A DNA stretch of 64,000 nucleotides from CAZSDU01 sp963662525 (GCA_963662525.1 OY759717.1:2480001-2544000), one strand, 5' to 3'; numbered from the stretch's first letter, positions 25,817-34,272 are shown. A program made the numbers and translations. The notes: generated by a model from the sequence alone, not told the origin.

Positions 25817-26449
25817 TTAACCGGCAAGGCTGTCTTTGAAGTCCCGGAGAATTCTTACATCACCATCTGTGATATAGCCAATTTCCAGCGCTTTTTTAAT
25901 GAGATGATCGAAATCGGTGAGGGTCACCAGGGCACATTCTGCTTCTTTAAATGCCTTGTCGGCTTTCGGAAGGTTATAGGTGAAAATGGCCACCATCCCT
26001 TTAATCGTGCATCCTGCTTCTCTTAAAGCAGCTACGGCCGATAAACTGGATGATCCGGTGGATACCAGATCTTCTACCACTACCACCCGCTGTTTGCTGC
26101 GTACTTCCCCTTCGATCTGGTTGGTAAGACCATGGTCTTTTTTGCCTGAACGCACATAGGCAAAAGGTAATCCGAGTTCCTGGGCGACCAGGGCTCCCTG
26201 GGCAATGCCACCGGTGGCAACCCCGGCAATAAGTTCTGGTTCAAATGGATTCTCTTCAATAGCCCTGACAAAATTCTGACGGATAAAGGTCCGTATTTCG
26301 GGATAGGAAAGTGTTATACGATTGTCGCAATAGATCGGAGATTTAATCCCTGAAGCCCAGGTAAACAGGTCCTTGGGGCTGAGCTTTACCGCTTTGACCT
26401 TTAAGAGTAACTCGGCAGTCTGAAATGCAATGTCTTTGTTATAGACCAT
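25817..26449 (-). CDS. pyrE: Orotate phosphoribosyltransferase
   Basis: PyrE joins orotate to PRPP to make OMP in pyrimidine synthesis. The 210 residues from the ATG at 26449 match family length. The PRPP-binding motif 'VVVVEDLVSTGSSSLSA' and 'GLTNQIEGE' (flexible catalytic loop with 'GKKDHG') are present, as is 'SGIKSPIYCDNR' near the N-terminus. The longer frame to 26482 begins inside the promoter element and is rejected. The gene is monocistronic, bounded by octamer repeats downstream and GCGATAG repeats upstream. Confidence 0.95.
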   Translation of the reverse strand: MVYNKDIAFQTAELLLKVKAVKLSPKDLFTWASGIKSPIYCDNRITLSYPEIRTFIRQNFVRAIEENPFEPELIAGVATGGIAQGALVAQELGLPFAYVRSGKKDHGLTNQIEGEVRSKQRVVVVEDLVSTGSSSLSAVAALREAGCTIKGMVAIFTYNLPKADKAFKEAECALVTLTDFDHLIKKALEIGYITDGDVRILRDFKDSLAG

Positions 26450-26471
26450 AAAACAAGCTTGATTTAGGGTA

Positions 26472-26479
26472 CAAAGATA
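26472..26479 (-). promoter_or_regulatory. -7 promoter element for pyrE
   Basis: On the minus strand TATCTTTG matches TAnnTTTG and lies 22 bases before the ATG at 26449. Confidence 0.65.
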
Positions 26480-26490
26480 CAAAAAAATTT

Positions 26491-26532
26491 AGGCGATAGG
26501 CGATAGGCGATAGGCGATAGACGATAATCGAT
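26491..26532. repeat. GCGATAG heptamer array upstream of pyrE
   Basis: Four perfect GCGATAG units followed by degenerate ACGATAATCGAT. The same unit recurs at 29547, 32022, 34257 and, inverted, at 34475. Confidence 0.88.
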
Positions 26533-26552
26533 TTTTTGTTGAGGGTTAACTC

Positions 26553-27170
26553 TTAATGTTGGTCTCCTGACTGAATCAGCTCCCTGAGTGATGTATAAGT
26601 TTCAGGAAGGATAGTAGCCAGATCTTGCCGACGGATCCATTTTATGCTGAGAATTCCTTCTTCTTCCTGGGGTTGAAGTATCTGTGAGGAATCAGCCTGC
26701 ATTTTAAACCAATGGGTACACTTCAGGATGGTTTTCTCTTTATGCCTGTAAATATGCCAGGTAGCGGGAAGCGCCCCGGTAATGATAACCGATCTGAGTC
26801 CGGTTTCTTCTTTTACTTCACGGATGGCAGCATCAGGCGCAGTTTCATTTTTTCTTGTCTCTATCTTCCCTTTTGGAAGATCCCAATATTCAAAACGGTA
26901 AATGAAAAGCAGGCTGCCTTCTTCATTCACAACCAGTCCCCCGGCTGCGTCAATCCGGGTAAACAGGGAAATGAATTTCCTGCATAGTTTATCATATTCG
27001 TTTCCCGACCAGATCAGCAGTTCCGGGATGCCGGCATCGTTTTCAAACTGACGATAAAGACCGGCGATTTGTCGCTTTGATTCGAAAGCGGCAACCAGGC
27101 TGTGTTTTTTTTCCGCTGATGGTTTGTGCTCCGACAGCCGGATACAACGCTCGTTGAGAAAAAGGTTCAT
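26553..27170 (-). CDS. NUDIX hydrolase
   Basis: The 205-residue protein has a NUDIX box in 'PKGKIETRKNETAPDAAIREV' continuing KEETGL: G...E...REVKEETGL. The spacing between the first G and E is seven residues rather than the canonical five, a two-residue insertion. The N-terminal 70 residues are not part of the NUDIX fold. These enzymes hydrolyse nucleoside diphosphates linked to another moiety; the substrate is unknown. Its ATG follows the TAA of the upstream gene with no gap, indicating translational coupling. Confidence 0.85.
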   Translation of the reverse strand: MNLFLNERCIRLSEHKPSAEKKHSLVAAFESKRQIAGLYRQFENDAGIPELLIWSGNEYDKLCRKFISLFTRIDAAGGLVVNEEGSLLFIYRFEYWDLPKGKIETRKNETAPDAAIREVKEETGLRSVIITGALPATWHIYRHKEKTILKCTHWFKMQADSSQILQPQEEEGILSIKWIRRQDLATILPETYTSLRELIQSGDQH

Positions 27171-27887
27171 TTATTCCTCCAGTTCATCTTTTTGAAATCT
27201 GAATCCCAGTCTTTTACCGGTTCGTATCGACATGGAATCCAGGGTAGTCTGCATTTCCAGAACCGTGACCTCCTTCATGTTCTCATAGTCGGGGGTAAGC
27301 AGGTCAAAATTTATGGTATACCTGATCGAAGAATGGAGGACAGATCGGATATCTTTCAGCTTCAGTTTACTATAAGGGAAGTTATTGTAAAGTAATCCGA
27401 TCTCCCGCTTTCCTTCGATGAAGTAATGCAATTCACGATTGACGAATACCCTGCCGATGAGGTAACCCAGGTCGTTGGTGCGGTTGTATTTAAAAGAATC
27501 GGCCAGGAAGTTGAATATATGAATGATGCCGCAATAAGAACGGCTCTTATCTTCCCGGGTATAAGAGGTTTTCATCACTTCATGATCGCGGGGAAATTCA
27601 AATATATTGCTGTGCATGAAAAAAATAAGCACATCCGAACCGAACTTAAGCTGAAATTCAAACTGCCCACGGTCGGTGTATTCAAACAATAGGGGGTACC
27701 TGGACCTGGATTTCGTTTTTCCATTTGACTCCCCCGGGTTCCGGGCATAATCACCCACCAGTTCCGACGACAATTGCTTGAACTGGTTGAAAACTTCCAG
27801 GGTCTTCTCATACACCTCCTGTTTGAGGTTGTTCTTGCGGATAATATCCCTGATCAGGGCTTTGGCGGAAGGGTCTGGGGAACTCAT
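27171..27887 (-). CDS. Conserved hypothetical protein coupled to the NUDIX gene
   Basis: The 238 residues show no signal peptide or membrane helix and a balanced charged composition with motifs 'SRSRYPLLFEYTDRGQFEFQ' and 'GRVFVNRELHYFIEGKREIG'. I recognise this only as a Bacteroidota-conserved protein without known function. It is translationally coupled to the NUDIX hydrolase. Upstream lies the divergent tRNA-Glu; no clean TAnnTTTG element is visible for it. Confidence 0.75.
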   Translation of the reverse strand: MSSPDPSAKALIRDIIRKNNLKQEVYEKTLEVFNQFKQLSSELVGDYARNPGESNGKTKSRSRYPLLFEYTDRGQFEFQLKFGSDVLIFFMHSNIFEFPRDHEVMKTSYTREDKSRSYCGIIHIFNFLADSFKYNRTNDLGYLIGRVFVNRELHYFIEGKREIGLLYNNFPYSKLKLKDIRSVLHSSIRYTINFDLLTPDYENMKEVTVLEMQTTLDSMSIRTGKRLGFRFQKDELEE

Positions 27888-27935
27888 CGAAAGAAGATTT
27901 TAATAAAAGTAGAAAATTATTTTTGCTTTAGAATT

Positions 27936-27951
27936 TATTTTTGTATTTTTG
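27936..27951 (+). promoter_or_regulatory. Tandem -7 elements for tRNA-Glu
   Basis: Two back-to-back copies of TATTTTTG, each matching TAnnTTTG. The second ends 20 bases before the tRNA. Confidence 0.6.
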
Positions 27952-27971
27952 CCGCCCGAATTACAAGCATT

Positions 27972-28045
27972 GGCCCGTTCGTCTAGTCGGTTAGGACGCC
28001 AGGTTTTCATCCTGGAAATCAGGGGTTCGAATCCCCTACGGGCTA
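27972..28045 (+). tRNA. tRNA-Glu (anticodon TTC)
   Basis: The acceptor arms GGCCCGT and ACGGGCT pair with one G-U at the end. The anticodon arm CCAGG-TTTTCAT-CCTGG carries TTC, and the T-arm is AGGGG-TTCGAAT-CCCCT. CCA is not encoded. The last three bases overlap the stop codon of the opposite-strand kinase relic. Confidence 0.96.
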
Positions 28046-29502
28046 CAAACCGAAAATTTCTTCCAGTTGCCGGTACAGTTCTTTCCGGTTGATCGGTTTT
28101 GAAATATATCCCCGGAAACCTGCTTCTCTTGTCTTTTCTTTGATGCCGCTGACGGCATGGGCTGTTTGTGCGATGATGATCAATTCCGGCCTGGTCCTGC
28201 ACCTGGCTGATGGCCCCCTCTCCCGAATCCGCCTTCAGGATGTTGGCTTGCGTCGGCAGGAGGAATCGTTCGAGGAGATAGATATTTTCGTCCATATCAT
28301 CTACTATCAATAGGGTCTTTCCCGACAGCTTAATGGGTGCAATCCGGGAATCAGGCTCAGCTTCTTCGGGTTTCTCCTCAAGCACGGCATCGGGCAGCAG
28401 GAAGTAAAATGTCGATCCTTCATTTTCTACGGTTTCAAGCCAGATTGTGCCATGAAGGAGGTTGGCAATCTCCTTGCAGATGGAAAGGCCAAGTCCAATC
28501 CCGGCCTTCTGTTTTATATCCAAATTCAATGCTTCCGGTAAGGGTATATTTGATCGCGTTATTCAGCAGGTTGGTTATGAGCTGCATGAGTTTGCTACGG
28601 TCGGTCAGGATGTGGGGGGAAGAAGTCCCGGAAGGAGGAATGAAACGGATCAACAGATGTTCCTTTTTTCTTTTCTTTTTTTCGATATTCGCATAATCTG
28701 TCAGTCCATGCAACAGATCATCGACGGGAAATCGGGTGTTATTGATCTTATATTCACCCGATTGCAGCAAAGCCACATCAAAAATAGATTCTATGATCGA
28801 TAGCAAATGGTTCCCGCTGTTATGAATGATCTCCGCGAAACGCAGCATGTCGGGAACCCGGGTTTCGACATTCATGATACTGCTGAAACCGATGATGGCA
28901 TTGAGTGGGGTGCGGAGTTCATGACTCATGGCTTCCTCCGCCAGCTTACGTTCCGTGATATCATGAAGGATGGAAAAAAGCACCGTCTTTTCGTGGAAAT
29001 TGATGGGTGAAGAATGAATCTCTACCATGCGTCGATCTCCGTTCGACAAGGTATGCTCGGAAATGATATAGCTCTGTTCTCCAAGCAGGGCCTTCCAGCG
29101 GGCCTCAGCAGCTTTTTCCCTGGGCAGGGAGTTGATGTCCTGAACGTGTTTTTGCGTAAGCTCATGAATGATATAACCATAGAACCTGGCCGCTGCATGA
29201 TTCGCATCGATGATAAGGCCCGAATCCGGTTCTACCAGCAACATGGTTCCCAGGGGGCGGTTCTTTTCTTTCCATCGGGGCCTGAATTTTCTCCACGCCA
29301 GGCCGGGAACCAGGACCCAGGGGGTGAGCATGAGCGCAATCCCCGTAAACCCGAGGAACAGCCCGGTGAGAATTTTATCCTTCAGATGAAGTTGATCTTC
29401 CTGCCTGGTCCAGAAGAAATCGATCAGCAGACTGGTGGCGATCAGCAACGCGATATTCTGAATGATGCCAAGAATCAGGGAAGGATTAACAAGCATAGGC
29501 AT
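28043..29502 (-). pseudogene. Decayed hybrid sensor kinase/response regulator
   Basis: Three reading frames are needed. Frame 1 (29502 to about 28510) encodes two membrane helices, a PAS domain and a HisKA domain with 'MSHELRTPLNAI', but breaks off after 'GSIEFG' in the ATPase domain. Frame 2 (about 28530 to 28200) resumes at 'GIGLGLSICKEIANLLHG' and a receiver start 'KTLLIVDDMDENIYLLERF'. Frame 3 (about 28200 to 28043) supplies the receiver end 'ELIIIAQTAHA' to 'GYISKPINRKELYRQLEEIF'. The lost blocks include the ATPase G1 box and the phospho-accepting Asp of the receiver. The PAS-HisKA linker also looks shortened. It is not functional as written. Confidence 0.85.
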
Positions 29503-29546
29503 TTTTAAAAAGTCCTGACCAATGGCGAAGATACTATATTTTTGAG

Positions 29547-29566
29547 ATAGGCGATAAGCGAAAGGT
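29547..29566. repeat. Short GCGATAG-type repeat
   Basis: A degenerate trio of units (GATAGGCGATAAGCGAAAGG) in the intergenic region upstream of the Ycf48-like lipoprotein gene. Confidence 0.6.
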
Positions 29567-29596
29567 GATTCTTCATAATGTCGGTGAAAAATATAT

Positions 29597-29620
29597 TATC
29601 TTTGATTTCGTTAATCAAAG
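29597..29620 (+). promoter_or_regulatory. -7 element overlapped by an inverted repeat
   Basis: TATCTTTG (29597-29604) matches TAnnTTTG. CTTTGATT (29600-29607) and AATCAAAG (29613-29620) form a perfect 8-bp inverted repeat that covers its 3' half and ends four bases before the ATG at 29624. It could be an operator or a leader hairpin. Confidence 0.55.
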
Positions 29621-29623
29621 GTT

Positions 29624-30679
29624 ATGAGTCAAAGAAAATATATTTCCGGCCTGGTTTTTTTAATGCTGTTTGCCTTTTCCTGCAGCCATCATGATGTTGT
29701 CGTACCTGATGAGGATGGTTTCACGGGATGGATCGCCGGGGAATCATTTGATGGTTACGGTACCATGCTTAAATCGGGCGATAACGGGCTGAGCTGGTTT
29801 CGTCAGGGATCGGTTTCCCAGATTCCCGGAGTGGACATGAACGACATCAGCGCCATGGATCAGAACTATATCTGGGCAGTTGGTGATACCCTGATGGGAT
29901 ACGGCATGATCATGTTTTCCGCTGACGGGGGCCTGACCTGGGAACGACAGGGCACAAAAGCCATGCTCGACAGTGCCGCCATGCTCGCCGTTTATGCCAA
30001 AACAGGAAGCCGTGTATGGGTATGCGGAGAAAAAGGAAAGCTGATCTACAGCGACGACAAAGGGAATAACTGGAATCCGCTTATACTCGATTCACTTTCA
30101 AAAGCAGCCTTCTCCGGTATCTCGGTTTCTGGTAACAGCATCTGGTTGATCGGGAACATCGCTGATACCCTGGGAAATGACAGCACAACGGTAATATTGC
30201 ATAGCACGGATGGCGGGCAACAGTTTGCCGCCTCCCATCCCGGAAGTTTCACCCGCTTAAATTCAATTTTTGCCATCAGCGATACCCTCGTCTTTCTCAC
30301 TTCAGGCTCAACGGTCTATAAATCGATAGACGGAGGCAATCAATGGTATCCGGTATATACTTCCATCACCGGGATCATTCGCGATGTCTGTGCTTCTTCC
30401 GAAACCAATATCTGGGCTGCCGGTGAGCAGGGACGCGCTTTCCGCAGTACCGACGGAGGAGCTACATGGATGACTCACTGGCCCCAGTCGGGTAAATATA
30501 CCCTGAACGAAATATCTCTGCTCGATACTGCCAGAATATGGCTCTGCGGCAGCGGCAATTTCCCCGGCCGGAGAGGGATCGTTTATTATTCCAACAACGC
30601 CGGAAGAACCTGGTTCATCGGCAACCTCCCGGTCGATGCCGGAATCAGGGGAATGACTTTCGTCCAGGGAGTCAGGTAA
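29624..30679 (+). CDS. Ycf48-like beta-propeller lipoprotein
   Basis: The 351 residues begin with a lipoprotein signal ('LMLFAFSCSHH', lipobox Cys at about residue 20). The rest is a propeller with BNR-type turns: 'SADGGLTWERQG', 'YSDDKGNNWNPL', 'SIDGGNQWYPVY', 'STDGGATWMTHW' and 'SNNAGRTWFIG' (S-x-D-x-G-x-x-W). It resembles the photosystem II assembly factor Ycf48 fold, widely used in Bacteroidota outer-membrane proteins without photosynthetic role. Membrane location is supported by the lipobox; function is unknown. Confidence 0.85.
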   Translation: MSQRKYISGLVFLMLFAFSCSHHDVVVPDEDGFTGWIAGESFDGYGTMLKSGDNGLSWFRQGSVSQIPGVDMNDISAMDQNYIWAVGDTLMGYGMIMFSADGGLTWERQGTKAMLDSAAMLAVYAKTGSRVWVCGEKGKLIYSDDKGNNWNPLILDSLSKAAFSGISVSGNSIWLIGNIADTLGNDSTTVILHSTDGGQQFAASHPGSFTRLNSIFAISDTLVFLTSGSTVYKSIDGGNQWYPVYTSITGIIRDVCASSETNIWAAGEQGRAFRSTDGGATWMTHWPQSGKYTLNEISLLDTARIWLCGSGNFPGRRGIVYYSNNAGRTWFIGNLPVDAGIRGMTFVQGVR

Positions 30680-30770
30680 TTCCTGATTCCTGACTGAACT
30701 GCAGCCTTCTTCATGCAACTTTTCTGAAGCTTTCGGTGTCTTGTAAAAAGAAACCTTTAATTTTCTTTTT

Positions 30771-31259
30771 ATGAATACCGAAATGAGAAACTCCGACAGG
30801 AATGAGTTATTGATACTGGCGCTTGCAGCCGGTACCTCGATGAGCCTGTTGTTTAATTACTTGGTCTACCTGAACGTTTATTCCGGACTGGCCGGGAGAG
30901 AGGACTCCTCCCTGGAGATGGCCTGCGAGGACTGGCAAAAGTCATTAATTATGTTTGGCATCATGCTGGCAGGCATGTTCTGCAATCAGGTTTTTGAATC
31001 GCTCAGGGCCCGGAAGACGGCCGGAAAAATCACGGTGAATATCTGTAAACTGATGCTTCATGGTTTCCGGGGGATTTCATTCTGGATGGCCGTGGTGGTA
31101 TCGCCCGTTATTTTCTATACCACCTATTTGCTGGCCGGCAATATCCCTGAAAGCAAAGTAGCCTGCTTTTATGCTTTTCAGAATGGTTTTTTCTGGTATA
31201 ATATTTTCAGCCGGTTCGATAGTGTGTCGGGATCTGTTTCAGGGGGGGCCGTGCTTTGA
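30771..31259 (+). CDS. Hypothetical membrane protein
   Basis: The 162 residues contain three or four hydrophobic helices (about 13-36, 58-72, 100-125 and possibly 132-148) with no motif I recognise. Its last 82 bases overlap the 3' end of the convergent gene 31178-31882, so the C-terminal 'DSVSGSVSGGAVL' may be an extension beyond the conserved part. Confidence in expression is moderate. Confidence 0.55.
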   Translation: MNTEMRNSDRNELLILALAAGTSMSLLFNYLVYLNVYSGLAGREDSSLEMACEDWQKSLIMFGIMLAGMFCNQVFESLRARKTAGKITVNICKLMLHGFRGISFWMAVVVSPVIFYTTYLLAGNIPESKVACFYAFQNGFFWYNIFSRFDSVSGSVSGGAVL

Positions 31260-31882
31260 ACTTTGAATAGTATCGACAGCTCATCGTGGATGGGTGAAAA
31301 ACCGGGATTATAATATTTTATGAAAAGAGAAAAGCCGTCGTCATAAAAGCACAGCAGGGAACCGTTTACATCTTCAATATAGAAGGAGGCGGGGGGCTCC
31401 TGAAACGGAATCTTGTATTTTTGTAAAATGATATTTGCCAGTGGTTCCTGGATTTCCTTCAACCCGCTCTGAAACAGGTATTCTCCGAAGAAATATTTGT
31501 TTTTACAAGTGAAAAACAATGTTTTTACCGATTTGTCCATGATGGTTTCCCGGTAGCCGATAATGTGGATGATGTTTTTTCCAAGCTCCTGGGTATTAAT
31601 ACACTGAGGCTCACCTTTTCGTTTGGTTATTTTCCCTAGTTCTTCCCCGAATTCAATAGCATCGAGACCAATACTTTCCCTGGTGCCGAAAACCGGAAAT
31701 GCTTTCTTTTTCAGTATCATGTGCTCGAAATGAAGAATAACTTCGTTGTTAAAACAAAAGGTGAGTTTCGGTTTTTTATTTTTAATCAGGATTGATTTTT
31801 TAAGCAGTTCCTCAAATTTCAGCGACGAACGCCCGAAAAGAAGCCTGCAAAAAAGAAGACGGATCTGGATGAGTAAATACAT
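31178..31882 (-). CDS. Hypothetical protein
   Basis: The 234 residues are soluble except for a hydrophobic N-terminus ('MYLLIQIRLLFCRLLFG') that could be a signal anchor. No domain is recognised. Strand-rich stretches such as 'SLLCFYDDGFSLFIKYYNPG' suggest a beta protein. It overlaps the 3' end of the convergent membrane-protein gene by 82 bases; the two may be mutually antisense at their ends. Confidence 0.6.
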   Translation of the reverse strand: MYLLIQIRLLFCRLLFGRSSLKFEELLKKSILIKNKKPKLTFCFNNEVILHFEHMILKKKAFPVFGTRESIGLDAIEFGEELGKITKRKGEPQCINTQELGKNIIHIIGYRETIMDKSVKTLFFTCKNKYFFGEYLFQSGLKEIQEPLANIILQKYKIPFQEPPASFYIEDVNGSLLCFYDDGFSLFIKYYNPGFSPIHDELSILFKVQSTAPPETDPDTLSNRLKILYQKKPF

Positions 31883-32021
31883 ACAATGGAGCGTTTAAAG
31901 TATGATTAACCCGGTGATGCTATGCTATATATCTGTCAGAGAATAAAATACAGCATGCAACAAATGTAAGTTATTTTAATTTGTAAATAGTATTTCTATA
32001 TTAACATTTTATAAATTTTTT

Positions 32022-32202
32022 GAGCGATAAGCGATGGGCGATAGGCGATAGGCGATATGCGATGTTTTTACCACAGTAGGCACATAGATCACAGTAGAAA
32101 TTGCATCAAATAAACTATTGTGCCCTAATGTGACTATTGTGGTTAATAGGTTAAGATTACAATGGACAATAAGAAGCTGGTGAGGGGGTGAGATGGTGAG
32201 TA
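32022..32202. repeat. Compound repeat, copy A (GCGATAG array + palindromic element + GGTGAG array)
   Basis: This lies in the 432-bp gene-free stretch 31883-32314. It consists of about six GCGATAG-type units (32022-32064), an imperfect palindrome of about 79 bp (32068-32146, see separate entry), a conserved linker (AGGTTAAGATTACAAT and following, 32147-32175) and GGTGAG-type units (32176-32200). The same composite occurs at 34257-34447 in the same orientation. Between 31883 and 32021 the DNA is A+T-rich and shows nothing else. Confidence 0.85.
32068..32146. repeat. Palindromic element (gene-less, arms like the GxxExxY cassette)
   Basis: The left arm 32068-32096 (TTACCACAGTAGGCACATAG and on) and the right arm 32115-32146 are imperfect inverted copies around an 18-base loop; about 26 of 32 positions agree. 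The left arm follows a T-run, as the GxxExxY cassette arms do. Confidence 0.75.
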
Positions 32203-32235
32203 ACTAACTGACTTGCATCCTGGATCATTTTTATC

Positions 32236-32243
32236 TATCTTTG
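32236..32243 (+). promoter_or_regulatory. -7 promoter element for the ATPase gene
   Basis: TATCTTTG matches TAnnTTTG and leaves a leader of about 65 bases before the ATG at 32315. Confidence 0.6.
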
Positions 32244-32314
32244 TTCCCGATTATATTTATGCCATTTAGCGTAACGCCATATGGTATAATGCTAAAGAGT
32301 ATAATTTTAAGTAT

Positions 32315-33430
32315 ATGATTGATAATCCATTTAGTTATGGGAAGACGGTGGATGCGCCGTTTTTCTATGGTCGTAAAAAGGAGCTGGAGGAAATTAAACT
32401 ATCGATGTGCAATGCCACGAATATGATCATGCATGCTCCGAGACGCATCGGGAAGTCCTCCCTGGTAATTAAAGCGCTGAAAGATTTGGAGGCTGAAGGG
32501 CATCCTACGGTGTACATCGACTTCTTCAAGGTGTCGTCGAGGGAGAAGATGATAGAATTATATGCCCGGGAACTTATGCGGCCGCTTTCCAACTGGACGA
32601 AAGGATTACAATGGATACAGGGTTTGATCCGGGGGATACAGCCTGCCATGGGACTGGATCAGTATGGCTTGCCGGAGCTCCGGCTATCCATTGATCCCAT
32701 GCAGACAGCCAGGGCCTTTGAGGATATTGTCAACATCCCCGCGAAAGAAAAAAGGGAAAAATGCTGGATCGTGGTTTTTGATGAATTCCAGGAAATTGAA
32801 AAGCTAAACGGGGAATCGTTTGAGAAGGAACTCCGGGCCAGTTTCCAGCATCATCGCAATGCCAGTTATGTGTTTCTGGGAAGCCAGCGGCATATGCTGT
32901 TAAATATGTTTTCGCGCAAGGACAGGGCATTTTATAACTTCGGAAAGTTGTTCCGCTTACAGAAGCCTGCAGAAACAGAATCCATGATATTTCTTATGGA
33001 ACGGTTCAAGGCGGGAGGATATATCATTCCCGAAGAGCTGAGCCGGCAGATCATCACACAAACCCGCAATATTCCCTATTATATTCAATATCTGGCTGCT
33101 GAGATCTGGGAAGGCGCAAGACTTTCAAACAGAAATCCGGAGGAAATATATACCCGGGCGCTTGGCCGTTTACTGATCAACCAGTCGGATTATTTCCAGG
33201 GGATCCGTAGCCAGTTGACCGCTTTTCAGGTGAAATTGCTCACCGCCATTGCCATTCACGGGTTTGGCAGTTATGAATCGGAGTTCTTACAGCAATACCG
33301 ACTGTTTCCCACTTCCAGCATTCAGAAAGCATACAAGCGCATGATCGACCTTGATATCCTCGAAAAGCAAGAAAAGCAATTCTGTATTTCCGATCCGTTT
33401 TTTGAACTCTGGATGAAGGGACAGGCGTGA
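32315..33430 (+). CDS. AAA ATPase, archaeal-type ATPase_2-like
   Basis: The 371 residues show Walker A 'APRRIGKSSLV' (about 41-51), Walker B 'CWIVVFDEFQEIEKL', a sensor-like 'YVFLGSQRHML', and a C-terminal winged-helix region ending 'DPFFELWMKG'. The N-terminal 'NPFSYGKTVDAPFFYGRKKELEEI' is typical of the ATPase family common in archaea and Bacteroidota (Pfam ATPase_2). These STAND-like ATPases are often multi-copy and close to mobile DNA; cellular role unknown. The gene is bracketed by two compound repeats (32022 and 34257) and followed by a DUF4143 relic. Confidence 0.88.
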   Translation: MIDNPFSYGKTVDAPFFYGRKKELEEIKLSMCNATNMIMHAPRRIGKSSLVIKALKDLEAEGHPTVYIDFFKVSSREKMIELYARELMRPLSNWTKGLQWIQGLIRGIQPAMGLDQYGLPELRLSIDPMQTARAFEDIVNIPAKEKREKCWIVVFDEFQEIEKLNGESFEKELRASFQHHRNASYVFLGSQRHMLLNMFSRKDRAFYNFGKLFRLQKPAETESMIFLMERFKAGGYIIPEELSRQIITQTRNIPYYIQYLAAEIWEGARLSNRNPEEIYTRALGRLLINQSDYFQGIRSQLTAFQVKLLTAIAIHGFGSYESEFLQQYRLFPTSSIQKAYKRMIDLDILEKQEKQFCISDPFFELWMKGQA

Positions 33431-33500
33431 GGAGCGATGGGAAAGCTGGTGAGCTGGTGAGATGGTGAGGTGGTGAGTTAGTGAGTTGGTGAGCTGGTGG
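33431..33500. repeat. GGTGAGTT/GGTGAGMT octamer array after the ATPase gene
   Basis: Seven to eight units (GCTGGTGA, GATGGTGA, GGTGGTGA, GTTAGTGA, GTTGGTGA) start just past the ATPase stop. Confidence 0.88.
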
Positions 33501-33513
33501 GAAATATCTATGT

Positions 33514-33538
33514 AAATTGAAAGTTGGGCTTTCAATTT
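33514..33538. repeat. Hairpin-forming inverted repeat
   Basis: AAATTGAAAG (33514-33523) and CTTTCAATTT (33529-33538) form a perfect 10-bp stem with a 5-base loop, extended imperfectly outward. It has no T-run, so termination is uncertain. Confidence 0.65.
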
Positions 33539-33555
33539 GCGTACATATATCGCTT

Positions 33556-34272
33556 AGTATCATTGACAGGAATGAGCGCAACGGCCAATTTCTGATCCTG
33601 GGTTCAGCATCCCGTGATCTTCTTCGGCAGAGTTTTATCAGCGCTTTTCTGGAGCGCGATCTGGTTTCTCTGGGATTTAATATCCCCCCGCTCACCATGC
33701 ACCGTTTATGGAAGATGTGTGCGAATCAACACGGTCAACTCATTAACCTGTCACAATTCGGTGGCTCACTCGGTATCAGCCACACGACAGTGCGAAAATA
33801 CCTTGATCTGTTAAAAGAAACCTTTATGGTAAGAATCTTGCTCCCGATGGATACCAATCTGAATAAGCGACTGATTAAAGCGCCAAAAGTGTATTTGCGC
33901 GATAGTGGTATTTTACACACCCTGCTCAATATTCATACAAAAAATGAGCTACTGGGGCATCCCATCGTGGGAGCATCATGGGAAGGGATGGTCATCGAAC
34001 AAATGATATCATTATTCGGGGAGGAGGATTCCGGATTTTACCGAACCGCGGGTGGAGCTGAACTGGATCTTGTTGTCAGAACAGGAAACAGAAAAATCGC
34101 CATAGAATGTAAGGCATCCTTAGCTCCTCGGCTTGAAAGGGGTTTTTATCAGGCGATGGAAGACTTGCAGATTAATGAAGCATGGGTGATTTCGCCCGTT
34201 GAAAAAGCTTATCCGCTGAAAAAAAATGTCTGGGTAATGCCGTTGAGGGAGGCAATAAGCGATAGGCGATAG
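33556..34272 (+). pseudogene. Relic of an AAA_14/DUF4143 ATPase
   Basis: The frame encodes 'IIDRNERNGQFLILGSASRDLLRQS', normally in the middle of AAA_14 proteins (quoted shortened). It jumps directly to 'FISAFLERDLVSLGF', normally about 100 residues later, and then continues as a complete DUF4143 C-terminus ('YLRDSGILHTLLNI', 'GASWEGMVIEQMI', 'AELDLVV', 'IECKAS'). The Walker A part and the central block are missing. The deletion end-points share an R-(Q/E)-S word, which suggests a microhomology event. The last codons (EAISDRR) lie in the next GCGATAG array. Confidence 0.8.

Noticed and set aside
27900..28200. A separate gene extending over tRNA-Glu on the minus strand
   Set aside because: Past about 28200 the frame encodes low-complexity residues while the receiver continues in another frame; it is read-through in a pseudogene.
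27972..29502. Integrated element at tRNA-Glu
   Set aside because: There is no integrase gene, no direct repeat of the tRNA 3' end seen nearby, and the neighbouring DNA is a decayed kinase gene.
33514..33538. Intrinsic terminator after the ATPase gene
   Set aside because: The stem is good but no T-run follows on either strand, so it is listed only as an inverted repeat.
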